Counted from the stretch's first letter, positions 33,081 through 47,228 are shown. The stretch is 64,000 bases of DNA from Micromussa lordhowensis (GCA_964020085.1 CAXHUQ010000848.1:99047-163046), one strand, 5' to 3'. Numbers and translations are program-made. Notes: generated by a model from the sequence alone, not told the origin.

Positions 33081-36000
33081 GGCTAATTAGCAAACGGGCT
33101 GGTTAGCATAGTGCGAGATGTCGCGCAGCTCCGAAACTTTGCATGTGGACCCGGACCCACCCCAGGAGTGCTTTGGTGCCATTAGTTTGCCAAGTTGCGA
33201 CACGCGTCAAGCTCGGCTAACGAGTCAGCCAGCCGGCCACGCCTGGGGATCTGCGGGCTGATTAGCATAGTGGGAGATTTCGCGCAGCTCCGATACTTCG
33301 CATTTGGACCCGGACCGACCCCGGGAGTGCTTTGGTGGTATTAGTTTGCAAAGTTGCGACGCGCGCAAAGTTCGGCTAATTAGCAAACGGGCTGGTTAGC
33401 ATAGTGCGAGATGTCGCGCAGCTCCGAAACTTTGCATGTGGACCCGGACCCACCCCAGGAGTGCTTTGGTGCCATTAGTTTGCCAAGTTGCGACACGCGT
33501 CAAGCTCGGCTAACGAGTCAGCCAGCCGGCCACGCCTGGGGATCTGCGGGCTGATTAGCATAGTGGGAGATTTCGCGCAGCTCCGATACTTCGCATTTGG
33601 ACCCGGACCGACCCCGGGAGTGCTTTGGTGGTATTAGTTTGCAAAGTTGCGACGCGCGCAAAGTTCGGCTAATTAGCAAACGGGCTGGTTAGCATAGTGC
33701 GAGATGTCGCGCAGCTCCGAAACTTTGCATGTGGACCCGGACCCACCCCAGGAGTGCTTTGGTGCCATTAGTTTGCCAAGTTGCGACACGCGTCAAGCTC
33801 GGCTAACGAGTCAGCCAGCCGGCCACGCCTGGGGATCTGCGGGCTGATTAGCATAGTGGGAGATTTCGCGCAGCTCCGATACTTCGCATTTGGACCCGGA
33901 CCGACCCCGGGAGTGCTTTGGTGGTATTAGTTTGCAAAGTTGCGACGCGCGCAAAGTTCGGCTAATTAGCAAACGGGCTGGTTAGCATAGTGCGAGATGT
34001 CGCGCAGCTCCGAAACTTTGCATGTGGACCCGGACCCACCCCAGGAGTGCTTTGGTGCCATTAGTTTGCCAAGTTGTGACACGCGTCAAGCTCGGCTAAC
34101 GAGTCAGCCAGCCGGCCACGCCTGGGGATCTGCGGGCTGATTAGCATAGTGGGAGATTTCGCGCAGCTCCGATACTTCGCATTTGGACCCGGACCGACCC
34201 CGGGAGTGCTTTGGTGGTATTAGTTTGCAAAGTTGCGACGCGCGCAAAGTTCGGCTAATTAGCAAACGGGCTGGTTAGCATAGTGCGAGATGTCGCGCAG
34301 CTCCGAAACTTTGCATGTGGACCCGGACCCACCCCAGGAGTGCTTTGGTGCCATTAGTTTGCCAAGTTGCGACACGCGTCAAGCTCGGCTAACGAGTCAG
34401 CCAGCCGGCCACGCCTGGGGATCTGCGGGCTGATTAGCATAGTGGGAGATTTCGCGCAGCTCCGATACTTCGCATTTGGACCCGGACCGACCCCGGGAGT
34501 GCTTTGGTGGTATTAGTTTGCAAAGTTGCGACGCGCGCAAAGTTCGGCTAATTAGCAAACGGGCTGGTTAGCATAGTGCGAGATGTCGCGCAGCTCCGAG
34601 ACTTTGCATGTGGACCCGGACCCACCCCAGGAGTGCTTTGGTGCCATTAGTTTTCCAAGTTGCGACACGCGTCAAGCTCGGCTAACGAGTCAGCCAGCTG
34701 GCCACGCCTGGGGATCTGCGGGCTGATTAGCATAGTGGGAAATTTCGCGCAGCTCCGATACTTCGCATTTGGACCCGGACCGACCCCGGGAGTGCTTTGG
34801 TGGTATTAGTTTGCAAAGTTGCGACGCGCGCAAAGTTCGGCTAATTAGCAAACGGGCTGGTTAGCATAGTGCGAGATGTCGCGCAGCTCCGAAACTTTGC
34901 ATGTGGACCCGGACCCACCCCAGGAGTGCTTTGGTGCCATTAGTTTGCCAAGTTGCGACACGCGTCAAGCTCGGCTAACGAGTCAGCCAGCCGGCCACGC
35001 CTGGGGATCTGCGGGCTGATTAGCATAGTGGGAGATTTCGCGCAGCTCCGATACTTCGCATTTGGACCCGGACCGACCCCGGGAGTGCTTTGGTGGTATT
35101 AGTTTTCAAAGTTGCGACGCGCGCAAAGTTCGGCTAATTAGCAAACGGGCTGGTTAGCATAGTGCGAGATGTCGCGCAGCTCCGAAACTTTGCATGTGGA
35201 CCCGGACCCACCCCAGGAGTGCTTTGGTGCCATTAGTTTTCCAAGTTGCGACACGCGTCAAGCTCGGCTAACGAGTCAGCCAGCCGGCCACGCCTGGGGA
35301 TCTGCGGGCTGATTAGCATAGTGGGAGATTTCGCGCAGCTCCGATACTTCGCATTTGGACCCGGACCGACCCCGGGAGTGCTTTGGTGGTATTAGTTTGC
35401 AAAGTTGCGACGCGCGCAAAGTTCGGCTAATTAGCAAACGGGCTGGTTAGCATAGTGCGAGATGTCGCGCAACTCCGAAACTTTGCATGTGGACCCGGAC
35501 CCACCCCAGGAGTGCTTTGGTGCCATTAGTTTGCCAAGTTGCGACACGCGTCAAGCTCGGCTAACGAGTCAGCCAGCCGGCCACGCCTGGGGATCTGCGG
35601 GCTGATTAGCATAGTGGGAGATTTCGCGCAGCTCCGATACTTCGCATTTGGACCCGGACCGACCCCGGGAGTGCTTTGGTGGTATTAGTTTGCAAAGTTG
35701 CGACGCGCGCAAAGTTCGGCTAATTAGCAAACGGGCTGGTTAGCATAGTGCGAGATGTCGCGCAGCTCCGAAACTTTGCATGTGGACCCGGACCCACCCC
35801 AGGAGTGCTTTGGTGCCATTAGTTTGCCAAGTTGCGACACGCGTCAAGCTCGGCTAACGAGTCAGCCAGCCGGCCACGCCTGGGGATCTGCGGGCTGATT
35901 AGCATAGTGGGAGATTTCGCGCAGCTCCGATACTTCGCATTTGGACCCGGACCGACCCCGGGAGTGCTTTGGTGGTATTAGTTTGCAAAGTTGCGACGCG

Positions 36001-38878
36001 CGCAAAGTTCGGCTAATTAGCAAACGGGCTGGTTAGCATAGTGCGAGATGTCGCGCAGCTCCGAAACTTTCCATGTGGACCCGGACCCACCCCAGGAGTG
36101 CTTTGGTGCCATTAGTTTGCCAAGTTGCGACACGCGTCAAGCTCGGCTAACGAGTCAGCCAGCCGGCCATGCCTGGGGATCTGCGGGCTGATTAGCATAG
36201 TGGGAGATTTCGCGCAGCTCCGATACTTCGCATTTGGACCCGGACCGACCCCGGGAGTGCTTTGGTGGTATTAGTTTGCAAAGTTGCGACGCGCGCAAAG
36301 TTCGGCTAATTAGCAAACGGGCTGGTTAGCATAGTGCGAGATGTCGCGCAGCTCCGAAACTTTGCATGTGGACCCGGACCCACCCCAGGAGTGCTTTGGT
36401 GCCATTAGTTTGCCAAGTTGCGACACGCGTCAAGCTCGGCTAATGAGTCAGCCAGCCGGCCACGCCTGGGGATCTGCGGGCTGATTAGCATAGTGGGAGA
36501 TTTCGCGCAGCTCCGATACTTCGCATTTGGACCCGGACCGACCCCGGGAGTGCTTTGGTGGTATTAGTTTGCAAAGTTGCGACGCGCGCAAAGTTCGGCT
36601 AATTAGCAAACGGGCTGGTTAGCATAGTGCGAGATGTCGCGCAGCTCCGAAACTTTGCATGTGGACCCGGACCCACCCCAGGAGTGCTTTGGTGCCATTA
36701 GTTTGCCAAGTTGCGACACGCGTCAAGCTCGGCTAACGAGTCAGCCAGCCGGCCACGCCTGGGGATCTGGGGACTGATTAGCATAGTGGGAGATTTCGCG
36801 CAGCTCCGATACTTCGCATTTGGACCCGGACCGACCCCCGGAGTGCTTTGGTGGTATTAGTTTGCAAAGTTGCGACGCGCGCAAAGTTCGGCTAATTAGC
36901 AAATGGGCTGGTTAGCATAGTGCGAGATGTCGCGCAGCTCCGAAACTTTGCATGTGGACCCGGACCCACCCCAGGAGTGCTTTGGTGCCATTAGTTTGCC
37001 AAGTTGCGACACGCGTCAAGCTCCGCTAACGAGTCAGCCAGCCGGCCACGCCTGGGGATCTGCGGGCTGATTAGCATAGTGGGAGATTTCGCGCAGCTCC
37101 GATACTTCGCATTTGGACCCGGACCGACCCCGGGAGTGCTTTGGTGGTATTAGTTTGCAAAGTTGCGACGCGCGCAAAGTTCGGCTAATTAGCAAACGGG
37201 CTGGTTAGCATAGTGCGAGATGTCGCGCAGCTCCGAAACTTTGCATGTGGACCCGGACCCACCCCAGGAGTGCTTTGGTGCCATTAGTTTGCCAAGTTGC
37301 GACACGCGTCAAGCTCGGCTAACGAGTCAGCCAGCCGGCCACGCCTGGGGATCTGCGGGCTGATTAGCATAGTGGGAGATTTCGCGCAGCTCCGATACTT
37401 CGCATTTGGACCCGGACCGACCCCGGGAGTGCTTTGGTGGTATTAGTTTGCAAAGCTGCGACGCGCGCAAAGTTCGGCTAATTAGCAAACGGGCTGGTTA
37501 GCATAGTGCGAGATGTCGCGCAGCTCCGAAACTTTGCATGTGGACCCGGACCCACCCCAGGAGTGCTTTGGTGCCATTAGTTTGCCAAGTTGCGACACGC
37601 GTCAAGCTCGGCTAACGAGTCAGCCAGCCGGCCACGCCTGGGGATCTGCAGGCTGATTAGCATAGTGGGAGATTTCGCGCAGCTCCGATACTTCGCATTT
37701 GGACCCGGACCGACCCCGGGAGTGCTTTGGTGGTATTAGTTTGCAAAGTTGCGACGCGCGCAAAGTTCGGCTAATTAGCAAACGGGCTGGTTAGCATAGT
37801 GCGAGATGTCGCGCAGCTCCGAAACTTTGCATGTGGACCCGGACCCACCCCAGGAGTGCTTTGGTGCCATTAGTTTGCCAAGTTGCGACACGCGTCAAGC
37901 TCGGCTAACGAGTCAGCCAGCCGGCCACGCCTGGGGATCTGCGGGCTGGTTAGCATAGTGGGAGATTTCGCGCAGCTCCGATACTTCGCATTTGGACCCG
38001 AACCGACCCCGGGAGTGCTTTGGTGGTATTAGTTTGCAAAGTTGCGACGCGCGCAAAGTTCGGCTAATTAGCAAACGGGCTGGTTAGCATAGTGCGAGAT
38101 GTCGCGCAGCTCCGAAACTTTGCATGTGGACCCGGACCCACCCCAGGAGTGCTTTGGTGCCATTAGTTTGCCAAGTTGCGACACGCGTCAAGCTCGGCTA
38201 ACGAGTCAGCCAGCCGGCCACGCCTGGGGATCTGCGGGCTGATTAGCATAGTGGGAGATTTCGCGCAGCTCCGATACTTCGCATTTGGACCCGGACCGAC
38301 CCCGGGAGTTCTTTGGTGGTATTAGTTTGCAAAGTTGCGACGCGCGCAAAGTTCGGCTAATTAGCAAACGGGCTGGTTAGCATAGTGCGAGATGTCGCGC
38401 AGCTCCGAAACTTTGCATGTGGACCCGGACCCACCCCAGGAGTGCTTTGGTGCCATTAGTTTGCCAAGTTGCGACACGCGTCAAGCTCGGCTAACGAGTC
38501 AGCCAGCCGGCCACGCCTGGGGATCTGCGGGCTGATTAGCATAGTGGGAGATTTCGCGCAGCTCCGATACTTCGCATTTGGACCCGGACCGACCCCGGGA
38601 GTGCTTTGGTGGTATTAGTTTGCAAAGTTGCGACGCGCGCAAAGTTCGGCTAATTAGCAAACGGGCTGGTTAGCATAGTGCGAGATGTCGCGCAGCTCCG
38701 AAACTTTGCATGTGGACCCGGACCCACCCCAGGAGTGCTTTGGTGCCATTAGTTTGCCAAGTTGCGACACGCGTCAAGCTCGGCTAACGAGTCAGCCAGC
38801 CGGCCACGCCTGGGGATCTGCGGGCTGATTAGCATAGTGGGAGATTTCGCGCAGCTCCGATACTTCGCATTTGGACCC

Positions 38879-40103
38879 AGACCGACCCCGGGAGTGCTTT
38901 GGTGGTATTAGTTTGCAAAGTTGCGACGCGCGCAAAGTTCGGCTAATTAGCAAACGGGCTGGTTAGCATAGTGCGAGATGTCGCGCAGCTCCGAAACTTT
39001 GCATGTGGACCCGGACCCACCCCATGAGTGCTTTGGTGCCATTAGTTTGCCAAGTTGCGACACGCGTCAAGCTCGGCTAACGAGTCAGCCAGCCGGCCAC
39101 GCCTGGGGATCTGCGGGCTGATTAGCATAGTGGGAGATTTCGCGCAGCTCCGATACTTCGCATTTGGACCCGGACCGACCCCGGGAGTGCTTTGGTGGTA
39201 TTAGTTTGCAAAGTTGCGACGCGCGCAAAGTTCGGCTAATTAGCAAACGGGCTGGTTAGCATAGTGTGAGATGTCGCGCAGCTCCGAAACTTTGCATGTG
39301 GACCCGGACCCACCCCAGGAGTGCTTTGGTGCCATTAGTTTGCCAAGTTGCGACACGCGTCAAGCTCGGCTAACGAGTCAGCCAGCCGGCCACGCCTGGG
39401 GATCTGCGGGCTGATTAGCATAGTGGGAGATTTCGCGCAGCTCCGATACTTCGCATTTGGACCCGGACCGACCCCGGGAGTGCTTTGGTGGTATTAGTTT
39501 GCAAAGTTGCGACGCGCGCAAAGTTCGGCTAATTAGCAAACGGGCTGGTTAGCATAGTGCGAGATGTCGCGCAGCTCCGAAACTTTGCATGTGGACCCGG
39601 ACCCACCCCAGGAGTGCTTTGGTGCCATTAGTTTGCCAAGTTGCGACACGCGTCAAGCTCGGCTAACGAGTCAGCCAGCCGGCCACGCCTGGGGATCTGC
39701 GGGCTGATTAGCATAGTGGGAGATTTCGCGCAGCTCCGATACTTCGCATTTGGACCCGGACCGACCCCGGGAGTGCTTTGGTGGTATTAGTTTGCAAAGT
39801 TGCGACGCGCGCAAAGTTCGGCTAATTAGCAAACGGGCTGGTTAGCATAGTGCGAGATGTCGCGCAGCTCCGAAACTTTGCATGTGGACCCGGACCCACC
39901 CCAGGAGTGCTTTGGTGCCATTAGTTTGCCAAGTTGCGACACGCATCAAGCTCGGCTAACGAGTCAGCCAGCCGGCCACGCCTGGGGATCTGCGGGCTGA
40001 TTAGCATAGTGGGAGATTTCGCGCAGCTCCGATACTTCGCATTTGGACCCGGACCGACCCCGGGAGTGCTTTGGTGGTATTAGTTTGCAAAGTTGCGACG
40101 CGT
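38879..40103 (+). repeat. 5-unit block copy at 38.9 kb, left member
   Basis: Changes at 38879 (G to A), 39025 (G to T, giving CCCCATGAG), 39267 (C to T, giving GTGTGAG), 39945 (G to A) and 40103 (C to T) all recur 1465 bp downstream. The five variants mark four of the five units, so the order is unambiguous. Confidence 0.92.
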
Positions 40104-40343
40104 GCAAAGTTCGGCTAATTAGCAAACGGGCTGGTTAGCATAGTGCGAGATGTCGCGCAGCTCCGAAACTTTGCATGTGGACCCGGACCCACCCCAGGAG
40201 TGCTTTGGTGCCATTAGTTTGCCAAGTTGCGACACGCGTCAAGCTCGGCTAACGAGTCAGCCAGCCGGCCACGCCTGGGGATCTGCGGGCTGATTAGCAT
40301 AGTGGGAGATTTCGCGCAGCTCCGATACTTCGCATTTGGACCC

Positions 40344-41568
40344 AGACCGACCCCGGGAGTGCTTTGGTGGTATTAGTTTGCAAAGTTGCGACGCGCGCAA
40401 AGTTCGGCTAATTAGCAAACGGGCTGGTTAGCATAGTGCGAGATGTCGCGCAGCTCCGAAACTTTGCATGTGGACCCGGACCCACCCCATGAGTGCTTTG
40501 GTGCCATTAGTTTGCCAAGTTGCGACACGCGTCAAGCTCGGCTAACGAGTCAGCCAGCCGGCCACGCCTGGGGATCTGCGGGCTGATTAGCATAGTGGGA
40601 GATTTCGCGCAGCTCCGATACTTCGCATTTGGACCCGGACCGACCCCGGGAGTGCTTTGGTGGTATTAGTTTGCAAAGTTGCGACGCGCGCAAAGTTCGG
40701 CTAATTAGCAAACGGGCTGGTTAGCATAGTGTGAGATGTCGCGCAGCTCCGAAACTTTGCATGTGGACCCGGACCCACCCCAGGAGTGCTTTGGTGCCAT
40801 TAGTTTGCCAAGTTGCGACACGCGTCAAGCTCGGCTAACGAGTCAGCCAGCCGGCCACGCCTGGGGATCTGCGGGCTGATTAGCATAGTGGGAGATTTCG
40901 CGCAGCTCCGATACTTCGCATTTGGACCCGGACCGACCCCGGGAGTGCTTTGGTGGTATTAGTTTGCAAAGTTGCGACGCGCGCAAAGTTCGGCTAATTA
41001 GCAAACGGGCTGGTTAGCATAGTGCGAGATGTCGCGCAGCTCCGAAACTTTGCATGTGGACCCGGACCCACCCCAGGAGTGCTTTGGTGCCATTAGTTTG
41101 CCAAGTTGCGACACGCGTCAAGCTCGGCTAACGAGTCAGCCAGCCGGCCACGCCTGGGGATCTGCGGGCTGATTAGCATAGTGGGAGATTTCGCGCAGCT
41201 CCGATACTTCGCATTTGGACCCGGACCGACCCCGGGAGTGCTTTGGTGGTATTAGTTTGCAAAGTTGCGACGCGCGCAAAGTTCGGCTAATTAGCAAACG
41301 GGCTGGTTAGCATAGTGCGAGATGTCGCGCAGCTCCGAAACTTTGCATGTGGACCCGGACCCACCCCAGGAGTGCTTTGGTGCCATTAGTTTGCCAAGTT
41401 GCGACACGCATCAAGCTCGGCTAACGAGTCAGCCAGCCGGCCACGCCTGGGGATCTGCGGGCTGATTAGCATAGTGGGAGATTTCGCGCAGCTCCGATAC
41501 TTCGCATTTGGACCCGGACCGACCCCGGGAGTGCTTTGGTGGTATTAGTTTGCAAAGTTGCGACGCGT
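40344..41568 (+). repeat. 5-unit block copy at 38.9 kb, right member
   Basis: Matching changes are at 40344, 40490, 40732, 41410 and 41568. The pair CATGAG/GTGTGAG (40490, 40732) appears again without the other three markers at 42248/42490, 43420/43662 and 47229/47471, at 6, 4 and 13 units, so part of this block spread further. Confidence 0.92.
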
Positions 41569-44113
41569 GCAAAGTTCGGCTAATTAGCAAACGGGCTGGT
41601 TAGCATAGTGCGAGATGTCGCGCAGCTCCGAAACTTTGCATGTGGACCCGGACCCACCCCAGGAGTGCTTTGGTGCCATTAGTTTGCCAAGTTGCGACAC
41701 GCGTCAAGCTCGGCTAACGAGTCAGCCAGCCGGCCACGCCTGGGGATCTGCGGGCTGATTAGCATAGTGGGAGATTTCGCGCAGCTCCGATACTTCGCAT
41801 TTGGACCCGGACCGACCCCGGGAGTGCTTTGGTGGTATTAGTTTGCAAAGTTGCGACGCGCGCAAAGTTCGGCTAATTAGCAAACGGGCTGGTTAGCATA
41901 GTGCGAGATGTCGCGCAGCTCCGAAACTTTGCATGTGGACCCGGACCCACCCCAGGAGTGCTTTGGTGCCATTAGTTTGCCAAGTTGCGACACGCGTCAA
42001 GCTCGGCTAACGAGTCAGCCAGCCGGCCACGCCTGGGGATCTGCGGGCTGATTAGCATAGTGGGAGATTTCGCGCAGCTCCGATACTTCGCATTTGGACC
42101 CGGACCGACCCCGGGAGTGCTTTGGTGGTATTAGTTTGCAAAGTTGCGACGCGCGCAAAGTTCGGCTAATTAGCAAACGGGCTGGTTAGCATAGTGCGAG
42201 ATGTCGCGCAGCTCCGAAACTTTGCATGTGGACCCGGACCCACCCCATGAGTGCTTTGGTGCCATTAGTTTGCCAAGTTGCGACACGCGTCAAGCTCGGC
42301 TAACGAGTCAGCCAGCCGGCCACGCCTGGGGATCTGCGGGCTGATTAGCATAGTGGGAGATTTCGCGCAGCTCCGATACTTCGCATTTGGACCCGGACCG
42401 ACCCCGGGAGTGCTTTGGTGGTATTAGTTTGCAAAGTTGCGACGCGCGCAAAGTTCGGCTAATTAGCAAACGGGCTGGTTAGCATAGTGTGAGATGTCGC
42501 GCAGCTCCGAAACTTTGCATGTGGACCCGGACCCACCCCAGGAGTGCTTTGGTGCCATTAGTTTGCCAAGTTGCGACACGCGTCAAGCTCGGCTAACGAG
42601 TCAGCCAGCCGGCCACGCCTGGGGATCTGCGGGCTGATTAGCATAGTGGGAGATTTCGCGCAGCTCCGATACTTCGCATTTGGACCCGGACCGACCCCGG
42701 GAGTGCTTTGGTGGTATTAGTTTGCAAAGTTGCGACGCGCGCAAAGTTCGGCTAATTAGCAAACGGGCTGGTTAGCATAGTGCGAGATGTCGCGCAGCTC
42801 CGAAACTTTGCATGTGGACCCGGACCCACCCCAGGAGTGCTTTGGTGCCATTAGTTTGCCAAGTTGCGACACGCGTCAAGCTCGGCTAACGAGTCAGCCA
42901 GCCGGCCACGCCTGGGGATCTGCGGGCTGATTAGCATAGTGGGAGATTTCGCGCAGCTCCGATACTTCGCATTTGGACCCGGACCGACCCCGGGAGTGCT
43001 TTGGTGGTATTAGTTTGCAAAGTTGCGACGCGCGCAAAGTTCGGCTAATTAGCAAACGGGCTGGTTAGCATAGTGCGAGATGTCGCGCAGCTCCGAAACT
43101 TTGCATGTGGACCCGGACCCACCCCAGGAGTGCTTTGGTGCCATTAGTTTGCCAAGTTGCGACACGCGTCAAGCTCGGCTAACGAGTCAGCCAGCCGGCC
43201 ACGCCTGGGGATCTGCGGGCTGATTAGCATAGTGGGAGATTTCGCGCAGCTCCGATACTTCGCATTTGGACCCGGACCGACCCCGGGAGTGCTTTGGTGG
43301 TATTAGTTTGCAAAGTTGCGACGCGCGCAAAGTTCGGCTAATTAGCAAACGGGCTGGTTAGCATAGTGCGAGATGTCGCGCAGCTCCGAAACTTTGCATG
43401 TGGACCCGGACCCACCCCATGAGTGCTTTGGTGCCATTAGTTTGCCAAGTTGCGACACGCGTCAAGCTCGGCTAACGAGTCAGCCAGCCGGCCACGCCTG
43501 GGGATCTGCGGGCTGATTAGCATAGTGGGAGATTTCGCGCAGCTCCGATACTTCGCATTTGGACCCGGACCGACCCCGGGAGTGCTTTGGTGGTATTAGT
43601 TTGCAAAGTTGCGACGCGCGCAAAGTTCGGCTAATTAGCAAACGGGCTGGTTAGCATAGTGTGAGATGTCGCGCAGCTCCGAAACTTTGCATGTGGACCC
43701 GGACCCACCCCAGGAGTGCTTTGGTGCCATTAGTTTGCCAAGTTGCGACACGCGTCAAGCTCGGCTAACGAGTCAGCCAGCCGGCCACGCCTGGGGATCT
43801 GCGGGCTGATTAGCATAGTGGGAGATTTCGCGCAGCTCCGATACTTCGCATTTGGACCCGGACCGACCCCGGGAGTGCTTTGGTGGTATTAGTTTGCAAA
43901 GTTGCGACGCGCGCAAAGTTCGGCTAATTAGCAAACGGGCTGGTTAGCATAGTGCGAGATGTCGCGCAGCTCCGAAACTTTGCATGTGGACCCGGACCCA
44001 CCCCAGGAGTGCTTTGGTGCCATTAGTTTGCCAAGTTGCGACACGCGTCAAGCTCGGCTAACGAGTCAGCCAGCCGGCCACGCCTGGGGATCTGCGGGCT
44101 GATTAGCATAGTG

Positions 44114-44248
44114 CGAGATTTCGCGCAGCTCCGATACTTCGCATTTGGACCCGGACCGACCCCGGGAGTGCTTTGGTGGTATTAGTTTGCAAAGTTGCGA
44201 CGCGCGCAAAGTTCGGCTAATTAGCAAACGGGCTGGTTAGCATAGTGT
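44114..44248 (+). repeat. Two-unit local duplication, copy 1
   Basis: G to C at 44114 in monomer A and C to T at 44248 in monomer B recur 586 bp (2 units) on. The change at 44114 gives monomer A the base normally diagnostic of B, which suggests B-to-A conversion. Confidence 0.82.
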
Positions 44249-44699
44249 GAGATGTCGCGCAGCTCCGAAACTTTGCATGTGGACCCGGACCCACCCCAGG
44301 AGTGCTTTGGTGCCATTAGTTTGCCAAGTTGCGACACGCGTCAAGCTCGGCTAACGAGTCAGCCAGCCGGCCACGCCTGGGGATCTGCGGGCTGATTAGC
44401 ATAGTGGGAGATTTCGCGCAGCTCCGATACTTCGCATTTGGACCCGGACCGACCCCGGGAGTGCTTTGGTGGTATTAGTTTGCAAAGTTGCGACGCGCGC
44501 AAAGTTCGGCTAATTAGCAAACGGGCTGGTTAGCATAGTGCGAGATGTCGCGCAGCTCCGAAACTTTGCATGTGGACCCGGACCCACCCCAGGAGTGCTT
44601 TGGTGCCATTAGTTTGCCAAGTTGCGACACGCGTCAAGCTCGGCTAACGAGTCAGCCAGCCGGCCACGCCTGGGGATCTGCGGGCTGATTAGCATAGTG

Positions 44700-44834
44700 C
44701 GAGATTTCGCGCAGCTCCGATACTTCGCATTTGGACCCGGACCGACCCCGGGAGTGCTTTGGTGGTATTAGTTTGCAAAGTTGCGACGCGCGCAAAGTTC
44801 GGCTAATTAGCAAACGGGCTGGTTAGCATAGTGT
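44700..44834 (+). repeat. Two-unit local duplication, copy 2
   Basis: The same pair of changes lies at 44700 and 44834, with a private C to T at 44852 added. The whole pair recurs at 47923/48057 and 48509/48643 in the 13-unit copy. Confidence 0.82.
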
Positions 44835-46597
44835 GAGATGTCGCGCAGCTCTGAAACTTTGCATGTGGACCCGGACCCACCCCAGGAGTGCTTTGGTGCC
44901 ATTAGTTTGCCAAGTTGCGACACGCGTCAAGCTCGGCTAACGAGTCAGCCAGCCGGCCACGCCTGGGGATCTGCGGGCTGATTAGCATAGTGGGAGATTT
45001 CGCGCAGCTCCGATACTTCGCATTTGGACCCGGACCGACCCCGGGAGTGCTTTGGTGGTATTAGTTTGCAAAGTTGCGACGCGCGCAAAGTTCGGCTAAT
45101 TAGCAAACGGGCTGGTTAGCATAGTGCGAGATGTCGCGCACCCCCGAAACTTTGCATGTGGACCCGGACCCACCCCAGGAGTGCTTTGGTGCCATTAGTT
45201 TGCCAAGTTGCGACACGCGTCAAGCTCGGCTAACGAGTCAGCCAGCCGGCCACGCCTGGGGATCTGCGGGCTGATTAGCATAGTGGGAGATTTCGCGCAG
45301 CTCCGATACTTCGCATTTGGACCCGGACCGACCCCGGGAGTGCTTTGGTGGTATTAGTTTGCAAAGTTGCGACGCGCGCAAAGTTCGGCTAATTAGCAAA
45401 CGGGCTGGTTAGCATAGTGCGAGATGTCGCGCAGCTCCGAAACTTTGCATGTGGACCCGGACCCACCCCAGGAGTGCTTTGGTGCCATTAGTTTGCCAAG
45501 TTGCGACACGCGTCAAGCTCGGCTAACGAGTCAGCCAGCCGGCCACGCCTGGGGATCTGCGGGCTGATTAGCATAGTGGGAGATTTCGCGCAGCTCCGAT
45601 ACTTCGCATTTGGACCCGGACCGACCCCGGGAGTGCTTTGGTGGTATTAGTTTGCAAAGTTGCGACGCGCGCAAAGTTCGGCTAATTAGCAAACGGGCTG
45701 GTTAGCATAGTGCGAGATGTCGCGCAGCTCCGAAACTTTGCATGTGGACCCGGACCCACCCCAGGAGTGCTTTGGTGCCATTAGTTTGCCAAGTTGCGAC
45801 ACGCGTCAAGCTCGGCTAACGAGTCAGCCAGCCGGCCACGCCTGGGGATCTGCGGGCTGATTAGCATAGTGGGAGATTTCGCGCAGCTCCGATACTTCGC
45901 ATTTGGACCCGGACCGACCCCGGGAGTGCTTTGGTGGTATTAGTTTGCAAAGTTGCGACGCGCGCAAAGTTCGGCTAATTAGCAAACGGGCTGGTTAGCA
46001 TAGTGCGAGATGTCGCGCAGCTCCGAAACTTTGCATGTGGACCCGGACCCACCCCAGGAGTGCTTTGGTGCCATTAGTTTGCCAAGTTGCGACACGCGTC
46101 AAGCTCGGCTAACGAGTCAGCCAGCCGGCCACGCCTGGGGATCTGCGGGCTGATTAGCATAGTGGGAGATTTCGCGCAGCTCCGATACTTCGCATTTGGA
46201 CCCGGACCGACCCCGGGAGTGCTTTGGTGGTATTAGTTTGCAAAGTTGCGACGCGCGCAAAGTTCGGCTAATTAGCAAACGGGCTGGTTAGCATAGTGCG
46301 AGATGTCGCGCAGCTCCGAAACTTTGCATGTGGACCCGGACCCACCCCAGGAGTGCTTTGGTGCCATTAGTTTGCCAAGTTGCGACACGCGTCAAGCTCG
46401 GCTAACGAGTCAGCCAGCCGGCCACGCCTGGGGATCTGCGGGCTGATTAGCATAGTGGGAGATTTCGCGCAGCTCCGATACTTCGCATTTGGACCCGGAC
46501 CGACCCCGGGAGTGCTTTGGTGGTATTAGTTTGCAAAGTTGCGACGCGCGCAAAGTTCGGCTAATTAGCAAACGGGCTGGTTAGCATAGTGCGAGAT

Positions 46598-46686
46598 ATC
46601 GCGCAGCTCCGAAACTTTGCATGTGGAACCGGACCCACCCCAGGAGTGCTTTGGTGCCATTAGTTTGCCAAGTTGCGACACGCGTT
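46598..46686 (+). repeat. Triple-variant monomer B, first instance
   Basis: G to A at 46598 (making GATATC, an EcoRV site), C to A at 46628 and C to T at 46686 occur in one monomer B. The same trio occurs 10255 bp (35 units) on and again 3516 bp (12 units) after that. Its flanks do not match the later copies, so the first step looks like transfer of a short tract. Confidence 0.85.
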
Positions 46687-47228
46687 AAGCTCGGCTAACG
46701 AGTCAGCCAGCCGGCCACGCCTGGGGATCTGCGGGCTGATTAGCATAGTGGGAGATTTCGCGCAGCTCCGATACTTCGCATTTGGACCCGGACCGACCCC
46801 GGGAGTGCTTTGGTGGTATTAGTTTGCAAAGTTGCGACGCGCGCAAAGTTCGGCTAATTAGCAAACGGGCTGGTTAGCATAGTGCGAGATGTCGCGCAGC
46901 TCCGAAACTTTGCATGTGGACCCGGACCCACCCCAGGAGTGCTTTGGTGCCATTAGTTTGCCAAGTTGCGACACGCGTCAAGCTCGGCTAACGAGTCAGC
47001 CAGCCGGCCACGCCTGGGGATCTGCGGGCTGATTAGCATAGTGGGAGATTTCGCGCAGCTCCGATACTTCGCATTTGGACCCGGACCGACCCCGGGAGTG
47101 CTTTGGTGGTATTAGTTTGCAAAGTTGCGACGCGCGCAAAGTTCGGCTAATTAGCAAACGGGCTGGTTAGCATAGTGCGAGATGTCGCGCAGCTCCGAAA
47201 CTTTGCATGTGGACCCGGACCCACCCCA

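Larger units (their letters stand above)
43420..45143 (+). repeat. 13-unit block copy, left member
   Basis: Changes at 43420, 43662, 44114, 44248, 44700, 44834, 44852 and the pair 45141/45143 (GCT to CCC) all recur exactly 3809 bp (13 x 293) downstream. Nine shared variants make this one of the best supported copies in the window. It includes an internal two-unit duplication that was therefore already present when the block was copied. Confidence 0.93.

Noticed and set aside
36836..36842. Possible 1-bp insertion in GACCCCCGGAG
   Set aside because: Unit spacing is unchanged, so this is a G-to-C substitution and not an insertion.
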